A stretch of 64,000 nucleotides of DNA, taken from the NCBI RefSeq assembly GCF_900188105.1, contig NZ_FZNP01000005.1:372001-436000 (forward strand), given 5' to 3'. Positions 49,278 through 58,529 of this stretch are shown piece by piece; positions within the stretch are counted from its first letter, which is position 1, and the number at the start of each line of letters is the position of its first letter. A model generated the notes under the pieces. It searched no databases, had not been told where the DNA came from, and saw only the letters and a program-made list of their open reading frames with translations. The translations under genes were made by a program, and so were the position numbers. The DNA is from Actinomadura mexicana (lineage in GTDB: Bacteria; Actinomycetota; Actinomycetes; Streptosporangiales; Streptosporangiaceae).

Positions 49278-50192
49278 TCAGGCGGCGGCCTCTACGGCGC
49301 GGCGCAGCGCGTCGGGGCTCTCGGTGTCGGACTGGCTGAGCGTCCGCCCGTTGACCCGCACGCTGGGCGTCCCCTGGATCCCGGACGAGATGTAGCCCTG
49401 GCTGACGGTCTTCACGCTGCCGGCGTGGCGCTGGCCCTTCACGCACGACGTGAACTCCTCGCTCGTGAGCCCCAGCGGCTCCGCGAAGGAGAGCAGGTCC
49501 CGGGTCAGGTAGCCGGTGGCGTTCTCGTTCTCGGGCTGATGGGCGTAGAGAGCGTCCTGGTAGGACAGCCAGTGGGCGCCGTCGGTGACGCAGCGCAGCG
49601 CCGCCGCGGCCCGCAGCGAGTTGTCGTGCGCCGGCTGCGTGCCCTCACCGAAGATCAGCATCGGATGGAAGACGACCTTGGCGCGGCCCTCGACGGCCAA
49701 CCGCTTGAGCATCGGGTCGTGCCTGCGGTCGAAGGCGCCGCAGGGCGGGCAGGCGAAGTCCTCGTAGATGTCGACGACCGGCGTCGTGACGCCCGGCCTG
49801 GCCATGGCGAGGCTCCCGTCCGCGAGGGGCGCGGCCTCCGCGCCGCCGGCGATCTCGCCGACCCTCAGCCGGGCCTCCCCGCCGTCGCCTCCTCCCTCGT
49901 CGCCGCCGCTCCGGACGAGGAAGACGAAGACGGCGGCCACCGCCAGCACCAGGACGAGCCCGGCCCCGGCCAGCGCGAGCACCAGGCCGCCGCCGCGACG
50001 CCCGCGCGGGGGCGGTGTTCCGAGCGGAGGCGCGGGCATGCCGTGCGGCGGGGGCGGCCCCGGCCGCCATCCGGGGCCCGGGGCCGGTCCCGGCGCGGGA
50101 CCGCCCGGCGGCACGGGGGGCGGGCCGTAGGGCGGCTGCTGCCCGCCCCGGCCCGGTTGCGGGGGCCAGGGCGCGTTCGGGGGGTTGCCCAC
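49278..50192 (-). CDS. Membrane-anchored DsbA-like thiol-disulfide oxidoreductase
   Basis: A 304-residue protein. A Pro/Gly-rich cytoplasmic N-terminus (residues 1-75) leads to one membrane helix (GGGLVLALAGAGLVLVLAVAAVFVF near 70-95) and an extracytoplasmic thioredoxin-fold DsbA domain. The active site is DFACPPCGAFD near residue 147 and the cis-proline loop IQGTPSVRVNG near 275. It probably forms or repairs disulfides in secreted proteins. GTG 50192 with GGAGGAG seven bases upstream is preferred to a longer frame that would run into the divergent cobU gene. Confidence 0.9.
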   Translation of the reverse strand: MGNPPNAPWPPQPGRGGQQPPYGPPPVPPGGPAPGPAPGPGWRPGPPPPHGMPAPPLGTPPPRGRRGGGLVLALAGAGLVLVLAVAAVFVFLVRSGGDEGGGDGGEARLRVGEIAGGAEAAPLADGSLAMARPGVTTPVVDIYEDFACPPCGAFDRRHDPMLKRLAVEGRAKVVFHPMLIFGEGTQPAHDNSLRAAAALRCVTDGAHWLSYQDALYAHQPENENATGYLTRDLLSFAEPLGLTSEEFTSCVKGQRHAGSVKTVSQGYISSGIQGTPSVRVNGRTLSQSDTESPDALRRAVEAAA

Positions 50193-50259
50193 CGGAACTC
50201 CTCCAGAGGGGACGTGGTGAATCCTCCAGCCCGAGGGTAACCGTAGAGTTCGCGGCGGG

Positions 50260-51204
50260 ATGGACATCGAGCTTCGCGGCGTCGCCGCCGCACAGGGCTG
50301 GCCGGCGCCGGGGTGCCGCTGCGCGTCGTGCGGCAGGCTGCGCGCGGCCGGCGTCCGGCACGAGCCGTTCACCGCAGCGCTCGACGGCGTCGCGCTGGAG
50401 GACCTGCCGCGGACGGACGTGCCCGGCGGGTACGAGGTCCTCGCGCCCGGCGGAGGGCGTGCACTGGTGGCTGCGGGCCCGGGCGCCAGGCCGGAGCCTT
50501 CCGCGGGCGTCGAGTACGAGGCCGTGCTGCTGGACATGGCCGGATCGCCGGACCATCTGGGACACCTGCGCCGCGTCGGCGCCGTGACGCCGGGGACGCG
50601 GGTCGTGGCCGTTCACCTGGACCACCGCCTGTCCTCGCCGTCCGAGCTGGAGCGGCGCACGGCCTTCTGGAACCGCCCCGAGCATGGCCCGTTCCGGACG
50701 CTGCTCCTCGGCGGAAGCCGGTCGGGCAAGTCGGCCGAGGCGGAGTTGCGCCTGGCCGCGTGCCCGGACGTCCTCTACATCGCGACCGGACCCGTCCGGG
50801 ACGACGACCCCGAATGGGCCGGGCGCGTCGCCGCGCACCGGCTGCGCCGTCCGGCGTGGTGGCGCACCGCGGAGACGACCGACCTCGCCGGCGCGCTCGC
50901 GGCCGCGACCGGCCCGGTGCTGGTGGACGGCATCGGCACCTGGCTCGCGGCCGCGATGTCCGAGACGGACGCCTGGCAGGAGCCGTCGCGGGTGGAGCCG
51001 CTCGTGGACGGCCTGGTCGCGGCCTGGCGGGGCACGGCGGCGCGGGTCGTCGCGGTGAGCGACGAGGTCGGCCTGTCGCTGGTGCCGACCACGGCGTCCG
51101 GCCGCGCGTTCCGGGACGTCCTCGGCCGGGCCAACCAGCGGCTCGCGGCCGAGTCCGAGGAGGCGGCGCTGGTCGTCGCGGGCCGCGTCATGGAGCTCCG
51201 GTGA
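50260..51204 (+). CDS. cobU: Adenosylcobinamide kinase/guanylyltransferase CobU, with N-terminal degenerate beta-lactamase-fold-like domain
   Basis: A 314-residue fusion. Residues about 150-314 are CobU: the Walker A variant LLGGSRSGKSAEAE near 150, VLYIATGP near 172, VLVDGIGTWLA near 222 and VSDEVGLSLVPTTASGRAFRDVLGRANQ near 266. The enzyme phosphorylates adenosylcobinamide and forms AdoCbi-GDP. The N-terminal 145 residues begin LRGVAAAQGWPAPGCRCASCGRL and end in VVAVHLDHRLSSPSELERR. They resemble the start and end of a metallo-beta-lactamase-like domain found in actinobacterial CobU proteins, but lack the HxHxDH core. It is followed 16 bases later by cobS; no B12 riboswitch is seen upstream. 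Confidence 0.88.
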   Translation: MDIELRGVAAAQGWPAPGCRCASCGRLRAAGVRHEPFTAALDGVALEDLPRTDVPGGYEVLAPGGGRALVAAGPGARPEPSAGVEYEAVLLDMAGSPDHLGHLRRVGAVTPGTRVVAVHLDHRLSSPSELERRTAFWNRPEHGPFRTLLLGGSRSGKSAEAELRLAACPDVLYIATGPVRDDDPEWAGRVAAHRLRRPAWWRTAETTDLAGALAAATGPVLVDGIGTWLAAAMSETDAWQEPSRVEPLVDGLVAAWRGTAARVVAVSDEVGLSLVPTTASGRAFRDVLGRANQRLAAESEEAALVVAGRVMELR

Positions 51205-51220
51205 CCCCCGTGGACCGCCG

Positions 51221-51979
51221 GTGACCGCCGGCCTGCGGCTGGCGGTCACGCTGCTCACCGTCGTCCCGCTGGGCACGGGCCGGGTCGACCGGGACGCCGC
51301 GCGCTCGGCGATGCTGCTCGCCCCCGCCGCCGGCCTGATCCCGGGCGGGGCCGCGGCGCTGGTCCTGCTGGCGGGCGGCCCGCTCGGGCTGTCCGGCCTG
51401 CTCGCGGCGGCGCTCGCGGTGGCCGCCGCGGCGGCGGTCACCCGCGCCCTGCACCTGGACGGCCTGGCCGACCTCGCCGACGGCCTCGGCAGCGGGCGTC
51501 CCGCCGCCGAGGCACTGGCGATCATGAAGCGGTCCGACATCGGCCCGTTCGGCGTCGTCACCCTGTTGCTGACGCTGCTGATCCAGGTGGCCGCGCTGGC
51601 GTCGGCGCCGCAGCCCGCCCTCGCCGCGGTCGTCGCGTCGGTCACCGGCCGGCTGGCGCTCGCGTGGGCCTGCCGCACGGGCGTGCCGTCCGCGCGTCCC
51701 GGCGGCCTCGGGGCACTGGTGGCGGGCACCGTGCCGACCCGCGCGGCGCTCGCGGCCACGGCCGCCGTCGTGGCGGCCGCGGCGGCCGCGGGCCTGGCCG
51801 CCGGCGGCCTCGGCGGCGCCCTGCACGGTGCGGCGGCGGTGGCCGCCGGGCTGGCCGCCGCCCTGCTGGCGCTCCGCCGCGCCGTGCGCCGCCTCGGCGG
51901 GGTGACCGGCGACGTGTTCGGCGCCCTCGTCGAGGTCGCCGCGACGGCCGCCCTGATCGCCCTCGCGGCCCTGCCCTGA
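51221..51979 (+). CDS. cobS: Adenosylcobinamide-GDP ribazoletransferase CobS
   Basis: A 252-residue integral-membrane enzyme that joins AdoCbi-GDP and alpha-ribazole phosphate, the last step of the lower-loop assembly of B12. LAVTLLTVVPLG near residue 7 and RALHLDGLADLADGLGSGRP near 70 with the Asp-rich motif are diagnostic; MKRSDIGPFGVVTLLL near 101 follows. GTG start at 51221. The cobT gene for the alpha-ribazole phosphate precursor is not in this window. Confidence 0.92.
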   Translation: MTAGLRLAVTLLTVVPLGTGRVDRDAARSAMLLAPAAGLIPGGAAALVLLAGGPLGLSGLLAAALAVAAAAAVTRALHLDGLADLADGLGSGRPAAEALAIMKRSDIGPFGVVTLLLTLLIQVAALASAPQPALAAVVASVTGRLALAWACRTGVPSARPGGLGALVAGTVPTRAALAATAAVVAAAAAAGLAAGGLGGALHGAAAVAAGLAAALLALRRAVRRLGGVTGDVFGALVEVAATAALIALAALP

Positions 51980-52105
51980 GAGCGCGGCGTCAGCCGGGCC
52001 GCGCCGCCGCGCCGCGCCGCCGCCCGGGCCCGGGACCGCCCCGGGCGGGCAATGCTTGATCCAAAAGGGCGAAACCGGTCACCAGGAGGACTAACATCGG
52101 GCTAC

Positions 52106-53584
52106 GTGACGAGCATCAGCCTTGACAGCGCAGACCTGACCGGCCTCGACGTCGACGCGATCGTGATCGGCGTCGCCCCCGCCGAGGCGGGTGCCGCACC
52201 GGCCGACGGCGCGCAAGCCCTCGACCGCGCGATGGAGGGCAGGCTCGCGGAGGCGCTGGCCGCGCTCGGCGCCACCGGCAAGGCCGGCGAGGTGACCCGG
52301 CTGCCGTCGCTCGGCGCCGTCCCCGCCAAGGTGATCGTGGCCGCCGGGCTGGGCGAGGACCCGTCCGCCGAGGACCTGCGCCGCGCCGCCGGGGCCGCGG
52401 TCCGCTCCCTCGCGGGCACCGCCCGGGTCGCGGTCGCGCTCCCCGCCCCGGGCGCCGAGGGCGTCGAGGCCGTCGCGCTGGGCGCGCTGCTCGGCGCCTA
52501 CTCCTTCGACACCTTCCGCACCGGCGACGGCCGCAAGAGCCCCGTCGAGGAGATCCGCCTGGTCGCGCCCGCGTCCGAGGAGGCCGCCCTCGGGCGCGCC
52601 CGCACCCTCGCCGCGTCGGTCACGCTCGTCCGCGACCTGGTGAACACCCCGCCGTCCCACCTGTCCCCCGAGGACTTCGCCGGCGAGGCCGAGCGGGTCG
52701 CCGCCGAGACCGGCCTCGCCATCGAGGTACTGGACGAGAAGGCCCTCGTCGAGGGCGGGTACGGCGGCATCGCGGGCGTCGGGCAGGGGTCGGTGAACCC
52801 GCCGCGGCTCGTCCGGCTCGCCTACACCCACCCGGAGGCGGCCAAGACGCTCGCCCTCGTCGGCAAGGGCATCACGTTCGACTCCGGCGGCCTGTCCCTC
52901 AAGCCGGCCGAAGCGATGGACTGGATGAAGTCCGACATGGGCGGCGCGGCCGCGGTGCTCGGCGCGCTGGCCGCCATCGCCGAACTGCGCCCCGCGGTCA
53001 ACGTCGTCGGCTACCTCGCCCTCGCCGAGAACATGCCGAGCGGCACCGCGCAGCGCCCGTCCGACGTGCTGCGCATCTACGGCGGCACGACCGTGGAGGT
53101 CCTCAACACCGACGCCGAGGGCCGGCTCGTCCTGGCCGACGCCCTCGTCCGCGCGGGCGAGGACTCCCCCGACCTCATCGTGGACGTCGCCACCCTGACC
53201 GGCGCGCAGCTCGTCGCCCTCGGCACCCGGACCACCGGCGTCATGGCCAACGACGACGGCGTGCGCGAGAAGGTCGTCGCGGCGGCCGACCGCGCGGGCG
53301 AGCCCTCCTGGGGCATGCCGCTGCCCCCGGAGCTGCGCAAGGGCCTCGACTCTGCGGTCGCCGACATCGCCAACATCAGCGGCGAGCGCTGGGGCGGCAT
53401 GCTGGTCGCCGGGACGTTCCTCAAGGAGTTCGTGCCGGACGGCGTCAAGTGGGCGCACCTGGACATCGCGGGCCCCGCCTTCCACAAGGGCGAGCCGTAC
53501 GGGTACACGCCGAAGGGCGGCACCGGTGCCGCGGCGCGCACACTGGTCCAGATCGCCGAAGACGTCGCCGCGGGCGTCCTGTAG
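52106..53584 (+). CDS. pepA: Leucyl aminopeptidase (M17)
   Basis: A 492-residue cytosolic dizinc aminopeptidase. The C-terminal catalytic domain contains GKGITFDSGGLSLKP near residue 253, MKSDMGGAAAVLGAL near 272 and NTDAEGRLVLADAL near 334, with the metal-binding Asp/Glu residues. TLTGAQLVALG near 362 is also typical. GTG 52106 is chosen. AGGAGGA lies about 15 bases upstream, and TAACAT ends eight bases before it, so either a leadered or a leaderless mode is possible. A reading from 52052 is longer than family members. Confidence 0.93.
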   Translation: MTSISLDSADLTGLDVDAIVIGVAPAEAGAAPADGAQALDRAMEGRLAEALAALGATGKAGEVTRLPSLGAVPAKVIVAAGLGEDPSAEDLRRAAGAAVRSLAGTARVAVALPAPGAEGVEAVALGALLGAYSFDTFRTGDGRKSPVEEIRLVAPASEEAALGRARTLAASVTLVRDLVNTPPSHLSPEDFAGEAERVAAETGLAIEVLDEKALVEGGYGGIAGVGQGSVNPPRLVRLAYTHPEAAKTLALVGKGITFDSGGLSLKPAEAMDWMKSDMGGAAAVLGALAAIAELRPAVNVVGYLALAENMPSGTAQRPSDVLRIYGGTTVEVLNTDAEGRLVLADALVRAGEDSPDLIVDVATLTGAQLVALGTRTTGVMANDDGVREKVVAAADRAGEPSWGMPLPPELRKGLDSAVADIANISGERWGGMLVAGTFLKEFVPDGVKWAHLDIAGPAFHKGEPYGYTPKGGTGAAARTLVQIAEDVAAGVL

Positions 53585-53608
53585 GGGGCCACGGGAATTC
53601 CGCGGGGG

Positions 53609-53633
53609 CCCTGCCCGCTGTGAGCGGGCAGGG
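53609..53633 (+). terminator. Intrinsic terminator after pepA
   Basis: Arms 53609-53618 and 53624-53633 form a perfect 10-bp stem with a 5-base loop, followed within 15 bases by GGTTTTCTTGT. It separates pepA from lpd. Confidence 0.85.
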
Positions 53634-53744
53634 AACAGAATAGGTTTTCTTGTGGCGGTGGGGCGCCCGGGCTGCCGGTCCGCCCCGCCCCGCCCAGGCC
53701 GCCGCGATCCACGCGGCGCCACAACCGGGGAAAGGGAGCGTCCA

Positions 53745-55136
53745 GTGGCCAACAACGGCCCCTTCGACATCGTCGTCCTGGGTGCCGGCAGCGGCGGGTA
53801 CGCGTGCGCGCTGCGCGCCGCCGAGCTCGGCAGGTCGGTCGCGCTCATCGAGCGGGACGAGTCGCTCGGCGGGACGTGCCTCAACCGCGGCTGCATCCCC
53901 ACCAAGGCGCTGCTGCACGCGGCCGAGGTGGCGGACCAGTCCCGCGAGGCGGCGAAGTTCGGCGTGAAGACCACCTTCGAGGGCATCGACGTCGCTGGGG
54001 TGAACGCCTACAAGGACAAGGTCGTCTCGACGACCGTCAAGGGCCTCACCGGGCTGATCAAGTCCCGGGGCATCGAGGTCGTGCACGGCACCGGGCGGCT
54101 GGCCGGCCCCACCGCGGTCGAGGTCGACACCGCCGAGGGCACCCGCCGCATCGAGGGCGGGCACATCGTGCTCGGCACCGGATCGGCGCCGAAGTCGCTG
54201 CCCGGCCTGGACATCGACGGCGAGCGCGTCATCTCCAGCGACCACGCGCTGCGGCTGGAGCACGTCCCCGGCTCGGTCGTCATCCTCGGCGGCGGCGTCA
54301 TCGGCGTCGAGTTCGCCAGCGTGTGGCGCTCGTTCGGCGCCGAGGTCACGATCGTCGAGGCGCTGCCGCACCTGCTCCCGCTGGAGGAGGAGTCCAGCTC
54401 CAGGCGGCTGGAGCGCGCCTTCCGCAAGCGCGGCATCAAGTTCGAGCTCGGCACCCGGTTCCAGAGCGCCAAGACGACGCAGGGCGGCGTCTCGGTCACC
54501 CTGGAGGACGGCAAGACCATCGACGCGGAGCTCCTGCTCGTGGCGGTGGGCCGCGGGCCGGTCTCCGACGGCATCGGCCTGGCCGAGGCCGGCGTCGAGA
54601 CCGAGCGCGGGTTCGTCAAGGTCGACGAGTACTGCCGGACGAGCGTCCCCACCGTCTCCGCGGTCGGCGACCTCGTCGCGACCCCCCAGCTGGCCCATGT
54701 CGGCTTCGCCGAGGGCATCCTCGTCGCCGAGCGGCTGAGCGGGCTGGCCCCGCCGCCGATCGACTACGACGGCGTCCCTCGCATCACCTACTCCGACCCC
54801 GAGGTGGCCTCGGTCGGCATCACGTCCGCCGTGGCCCGTGAGCGCGGGTACGAGATCAAGGAGGTCACCTACGACCTGGCCGGCAACCCCAAGAGCAAGA
54901 TCCTGGGGACGCAGGGCGAGGTCAAGGTGATCGCGGCCGTGGACGGCCCCGTCCTCGGCCTCCACATGGTCGGCGCACGCGTCGGCGAGCTCATCGCGGA
55001 GGGGCAGCTCATCTACAACTGGGAGGCCCTGCCCGGCGAGGTCGCCCAGCTGATCCACCCCCACCCGACCCAGTCCGAGGCGGTCGGCGAGGCGCATCTC
55101 GCCCTCGCCGGCAAACCACTGCACGTGCACGGCTGA
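53745..55136 (+). CDS. lpdA: Dihydrolipoyl dehydrogenase (E3)
   Basis: A 463-residue flavoprotein that reoxidises dihydrolipoyl groups of 2-oxoacid dehydrogenases. The FAD loop VVLGAGSGGYACALRAA is near residue 9, the redox disulfide GGTCLNRGCIPTKALLH near 42, the NAD loop VILGGGVIGVEFASVW near 180 and the C-terminal His-Glu pair HPHPTQSEAVGEAH near 441. The start GTG 53745 is supported by AAGGGAG upstream; earlier in-frame codons lie over the pepA terminator. It is followed 36 bases later by sucB, consistent with one operon. Confidence 0.95.
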   Translation: MANNGPFDIVVLGAGSGGYACALRAAELGRSVALIERDESLGGTCLNRGCIPTKALLHAAEVADQSREAAKFGVKTTFEGIDVAGVNAYKDKVVSTTVKGLTGLIKSRGIEVVHGTGRLAGPTAVEVDTAEGTRRIEGGHIVLGTGSAPKSLPGLDIDGERVISSDHALRLEHVPGSVVILGGGVIGVEFASVWRSFGAEVTIVEALPHLLPLEEESSSRRLERAFRKRGIKFELGTRFQSAKTTQGGVSVTLEDGKTIDAELLLVAVGRGPVSDGIGLAEAGVETERGFVKVDEYCRTSVPTVSAVGDLVATPQLAHVGFAEGILVAERLSGLAPPPIDYDGVPRITYSDPEVASVGITSAVARERGYEIKEVTYDLAGNPKSKILGTQGEVKVIAAVDGPVLGLHMVGARVGELIAEGQLIYNWEALPGEVAQLIHPHPTQSEAVGEAHLALAGKPLHVHG

Positions 55137-55172
55137 GAAGCCGCACAAGTATTCCGAAGGAGTCGCTGAGAC

Positions 55173-56654
55173 ATGCCGGTCTCCGTCACCATGCCCCAGC
55201 TCGGCGAGAGCGTCACCGAGGGCACCGTCACCCGCTGGCTCAAGAAGGAGGGCGAGCGCGTCGAGACCGACGAGCCGCTCCTGGAGGTGTCCACCGACAA
55301 GGTCGACACCGAGATCCCCTCCCCCGCCTCGGGCATCCTCACCAGCATCACCGTCGCCGAGGACGAGACCGTCGAGGTCGGCGCCGAGCTGGCCGTCATC
55401 GGCGACGAGGGCGAGGCGCCGTCCGGCGGCGGCGCCCCGGCCGCAGAGGAGCAGGAGGCGGAGCCCCGGCAGGAGGCCCCGCAGCAGCAGGAGGAGGAGG
55501 CTCCGCAGCAGCCCCAGGCGCAGCAGCAGGCCCCGCCGCCCGCCGCGTGGCCGCCGCCGGCGCAGCAGCAGCCCGCGGCCCCGCCGTCCCCGGCGCCGCA
55601 GCCGCAGGCCCAGCAGCCGCCCGCGCCGGCACCGGCGGCGCAGCAGCCCGCCCAGCGGCAGGCGGAGCCGGGCGAGGGCCCGTACGTCACGCCGCTGGTG
55701 CGCAAGCTCGCGGCCGAGCACGGCGTGGACCTCGGCGCGATCAAGGGCACCGGCGTCGGCGGCCGCATCCGCAAGCAGGACGTCCTGGAGGCGGCCCGCG
55801 CCGCCCAGCAGGCCGCCCAGCAGCAGGCCGCGCCCGCCGCCGCCCCGCCCGCGCCCGCCCCGGCCCAGGCCCCCGCCGGACGGCACGCCGCCCCGGCGCC
55901 CGCCGGCGCCCCCGCCGAGCAGATGGCGCTGCGCGGCCGGACCGAGAAGATGTCGCGCATGCGGCAGACGATCGCCCGCCGCATGGTCGAGTCGCTGCAG
56001 GTGTCCGCGCAGCTCACCACCGTGGTCGAGGTGGACATCACCAAGATCGCGCGGCTGCGGGAGCAGGCCAGGGCCGACTTCCAGGCCCGCGAGGGCGTCA
56101 AGCTGTCGTTCATGCCGTTCTTCGCGCTGGCGACGGTCGAGGCCCTCAAGGCCCACCCGAAGCTGAACGCGGTCATCAACGGCGAGACCAACGAGGTCAC
56201 CTACCACGAGGTGGAGAACCTCTCCATCGCGGTGGACGTGCCCGAGCGCGGCCTGATGGTCCCGGTCGTGCACAACGCGGGCCAGCTCAACCTGGGCGGC
56301 CTCGCGCAGCGGATCGCCGACATCGCCGAGCGCACCCGCACGAACAAGGTGAGCCCGGACGAGCTGGCCGGCGGCACGTTCACGCTGACCAACACCGGCA
56401 GCCGCGGCGCCCTGTTCGACACCCCGATCCTCAACCAGCCGCAGGTCGGCATGCTCGGCACCGGCGCCGTCGTCAAGCGCCCGGCCGTCATCGACGACCC
56501 GGAGCTGGGCGAGGTCATCGCGGTCCGGTCGATGGTCTACCTGGCGCTGACCTACGACCACCGCCTGATCGACGGCGCGGACGCGGCCCGCTTCCTCGCC
56601 ACGGTCAAGCACCGCCTGGAGGAGGGCAACTTCGAGGCCGAACTCGGCCTCTGA
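55173..56654 (+). CDS. sucB: 2-oxoacid dehydrogenase E2 (dihydrolipoyl succinyltransferase SucB-type)
   Basis: A 493-residue E2 core protein. A single lipoyl domain with VSTDKVDTEIPSPASG (lipoylated Lys near residue 42) is followed by a long Gln/Ala/Pro linker. The peripheral-subunit-binding domain (VTPLVRKLAAEHGVDLGAIKGTGVGGRI near 172) comes next, then a second Pro-rich linker and the acyltransferase domain with LTYDHRLIDGADAARFL near 460. Mycobacterial Rv2215 (DlaT) at this position serves both pyruvate and peroxide defence pathways. Here I keep the succinyltransferase name with that caution. One lipoyl domain, rather than two, is notable. The gene cluster also holds lipB and lipA, which make the cofactor. 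Confidence 0.88.
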   Translation: MPVSVTMPQLGESVTEGTVTRWLKKEGERVETDEPLLEVSTDKVDTEIPSPASGILTSITVAEDETVEVGAELAVIGDEGEAPSGGGAPAAEEQEAEPRQEAPQQQEEEAPQQPQAQQQAPPPAAWPPPAQQQPAAPPSPAPQPQAQQPPAPAPAAQQPAQRQAEPGEGPYVTPLVRKLAAEHGVDLGAIKGTGVGGRIRKQDVLEAARAAQQAAQQQAAPAAAPPAPAPAQAPAGRHAAPAPAGAPAEQMALRGRTEKMSRMRQTIARRMVESLQVSAQLTTVVEVDITKIARLREQARADFQAREGVKLSFMPFFALATVEALKAHPKLNAVINGETNEVTYHEVENLSIAVDVPERGLMVPVVHNAGQLNLGGLAQRIADIAERTRTNKVSPDELAGGTFTLTNTGSRGALFDTPILNQPQVGMLGTGAVVKRPAVIDDPELGEVIAVRSMVYLALTYDHRLIDGADAARFLATVKHRLEEGNFEAELGL

Positions 56655-56781
56655 CCCCTGCCGCACGTCCGCCGGACCCCGCCGCGCCCGCAAGGCCGGC
56701 GGGGTCCCGCGCGTCCGTGGAAACGCGGGACCTGCCGGACAGTACCGGTGTCCGGCGGCGCCGTCCGCCTACGCTGGTGGT

Positions 56782-57669
56782 ATGAGGGTCACCGTCACGG
56801 GCTCGTCGGGCCTCATCGGCTCGGCGCTGGTGCAGTCGCTCCGGCAGGACGGCCACGACGTCGTCCGGCTGGTGCGCAGGGAGCCGTCCCGCCCCGACGA
56901 GGCGCGCTGGTCGCCGGCCGACGGCTGCGTCGACAAGGAGTCGCTGGAGGGCGCCGACGCCGTCGTGCACCTGGCGGGCGCGGGGGTCGGCGACCGGCCC
57001 TGGACGAAGGCGTACAAGCAGAAGATCCGCGGCAGCCGCCTGGTCGGCACCCGCACGCTCGCCGAGGCGATCGCGGCGGCCTCGCCCCGGCCCCGCGTGC
57101 TGGTCTGCGGGTCGGCGATCGGCTACTACGGCGACACCGCCGGCCGGGAGGTCGACGAGGACTCCCCCGCCGGTGAGGGCTTCCTCGCCGGCGTCGTCCG
57201 CGACTGGGAGGCCGCCGCCGCGCCCGCGCGCGAGGCCGGGGTCCGGGTCGTGCACCCGCGGACGGGCGTCGTGCTGGCCCGCGAGGGCGGCGTCCTCGGG
57301 CGCACCCTCCCGCTGTTCAGGTTCGGCGTCGGCGGCGACCTCGGCGACGGCCGGCAGTGGACGAGCTGGATCTCCCTCCCCGACGAGGTCGCGGCCCTGC
57401 GGTTCCTCATCGACACCGGCATCGCCGGGCCGGTCAACCTCACCGCCCCGAACCCGGTGACCAACGACGCCTACACCAAGGCGGTCGGCCGCGCCCTGCA
57501 CCGTCCGGCGCGGCTGCCGGTCCCGAAGTTCGCGCTGCGCGCCGCCCTCGGCGGCTTCGCCGACGAGGGGCCGCTGGTCAGCCAGCGGGTCCTGCCGCGC
57601 CGGCTGCTGGACGCCGGTTTCCGGTTCGCGCACGAGGACGTCGAGTCGGCGATCGCCGCCGTCCTCTGA
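56782..57669 (+). CDS. TIGR01777/SDR39U1-type NAD(P)-binding protein
   Basis: A 295-residue extended SDR. VTVTGSSGLIGSALVQSL at residues 3-20 is the nucleotide loop. GADAVVHLAGAGVGDRPW near 54 and GSAIGYYGDTAGREVDED near 112 carry the conserved Tyr-containing block. SWISLPDEVAALRFLID near 196 and VNLTAPNPVTN near 217 are family signatures. The C-terminal DUF1731 block is visible as LPVPKFALRAALGGFADEGPLVSQRV. Function in bacteria is unknown. It lies between sucB and lipB as in mycobacteria (Rv2216). TACGCT ends six bases before the ATG, a leaderless start. Confidence 0.88.
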   Translation: MRVTVTGSSGLIGSALVQSLRQDGHDVVRLVRREPSRPDEARWSPADGCVDKESLEGADAVVHLAGAGVGDRPWTKAYKQKIRGSRLVGTRTLAEAIAAASPRPRVLVCGSAIGYYGDTAGREVDEDSPAGEGFLAGVVRDWEAAAAPAREAGVRVVHPRTGVVLAREGGVLGRTLPLFRFGVGGDLGDGRQWTSWISLPDEVAALRFLIDTGIAGPVNLTAPNPVTNDAYTKAVGRALHRPARLPVPKFALRAALGGFADEGPLVSQRVLPRRLLDAGFRFAHEDVESAIAAVL

Positions 57670-57754
57670 GCCCCAAGAATCGTCAAAGTCCCGGCCGATC
57701 CCGTTCGGTGGCCATACGGTGACAATGAGACGGGACGGCCTACGAGGGGGATGC

Positions 57755-58492
57755 ATGAGCACCGACGGACAGCCGCACATCCTCGCGATCGGCGGGGGCA
57801 CGTTCGTACCGGACGGCCGCGAGGGGCTCGTCCCCAGCCCGCTGCTGCGCTACGCGTTCGACCTGACCGGCCAGGACCGCCCCCGCGTGTGCTTCCTGAC
57901 GACCGCCGTCGGCGACGGCGCCGACTACATCGCGCGCTCCTACGCCGCGTTCTCCTCGATGGACGCCGAGGTCAGCCATCTCGCGCTGTTCCCGATGCCG
58001 AACGTCGCGGACGTCCGGGCCCACCTGCTCGGCCAGGACCTGCTGTACGTGTCGGGCGGCAGCGTAGCGAACCTGCTGGCGCTGTGGCGGCTGCACGGCC
58101 TCGACGAGATCATGCGCGAGGCGTGGCAGGAGGGCGTCGTGCTGTCCGGGCAGAGCGCGGGCGCGCTGTGCTGGCACGCCGGCGGCAACACCGACTCGTT
58201 CGGGCCGCAGCTGCGCCCGCTGACCGACGGCCTCGGCCTCCTGCCGTACTCGTGCGGCGTCCACTACGACAGCGACCCCCAGCGGCGCCCGCTGCTCCAG
58301 CAGCTCGTCGGCGAGGGGACCCTGCCGGGCGGCTACGCGGCCGACGAGGCGGTGGGCCTGCACTACGTCGGCACCGAGTTCGTGCAGGCCGTCTCCTACC
58401 GGCGGGAGGCGGGCGCCTACCGGATCGAGCCGGACGGGCCGGGGACGGCCAAGGAGTACCGGCTGGAGCCCCGGCTGCTCGCCGCCTTCTGA
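57755..58492 (+). CDS. Peptidase E-like protein (S51, class I glutamine amidotransferase-like fold)
   Basis: A 245-residue protein. ILAIGGGTF near residue 8 and LLYVSGGSVANLLALWR near 100 precede the nucleophile elbow VVLSGQSAGALCWHAGG with Ser near residue 133. The following CGVHYDSDPQRRP and LPGGYAADEAVGLHYVG blocks supply the His and acid. It is related to alpha-aspartyl dipeptidase and cyanophycinase. The start ATG 57755 has GAGGGGG upstream; an in-frame ATG 12 codons earlier has none. It sits between SDR39U1 and lipB, without an obvious link to either. Confidence 0.85.
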   Translation: MSTDGQPHILAIGGGTFVPDGREGLVPSPLLRYAFDLTGQDRPRVCFLTTAVGDGADYIARSYAAFSSMDAEVSHLALFPMPNVADVRAHLLGQDLLYVSGGSVANLLALWRLHGLDEIMREAWQEGVVLSGQSAGALCWHAGGNTDSFGPQLRPLTDGLGLLPYSCGVHYDSDPQRRPLLQQLVGEGTLPGGYAADEAVGLHYVGTEFVQAVSYRREAGAYRIEPDGPGTAKEYRLEPRLLAAF

Positions 58493-58529
58493 GGAGCGGT
58501 CCGGGCGATCACGGCATAAGCTGGCCCGT

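Noticed and set aside
50193..50259. Cobalamin riboswitch upstream of cobU
   Set aside because: The divergent gap is only 67 bases and lacks the B12-box core.
53445..56693. Minus-strand open frame of more than 1000 codons opposite lpdA and sucB
   Set aside because: It is an antisense frame to two well-conserved genes with no recognisable motif.
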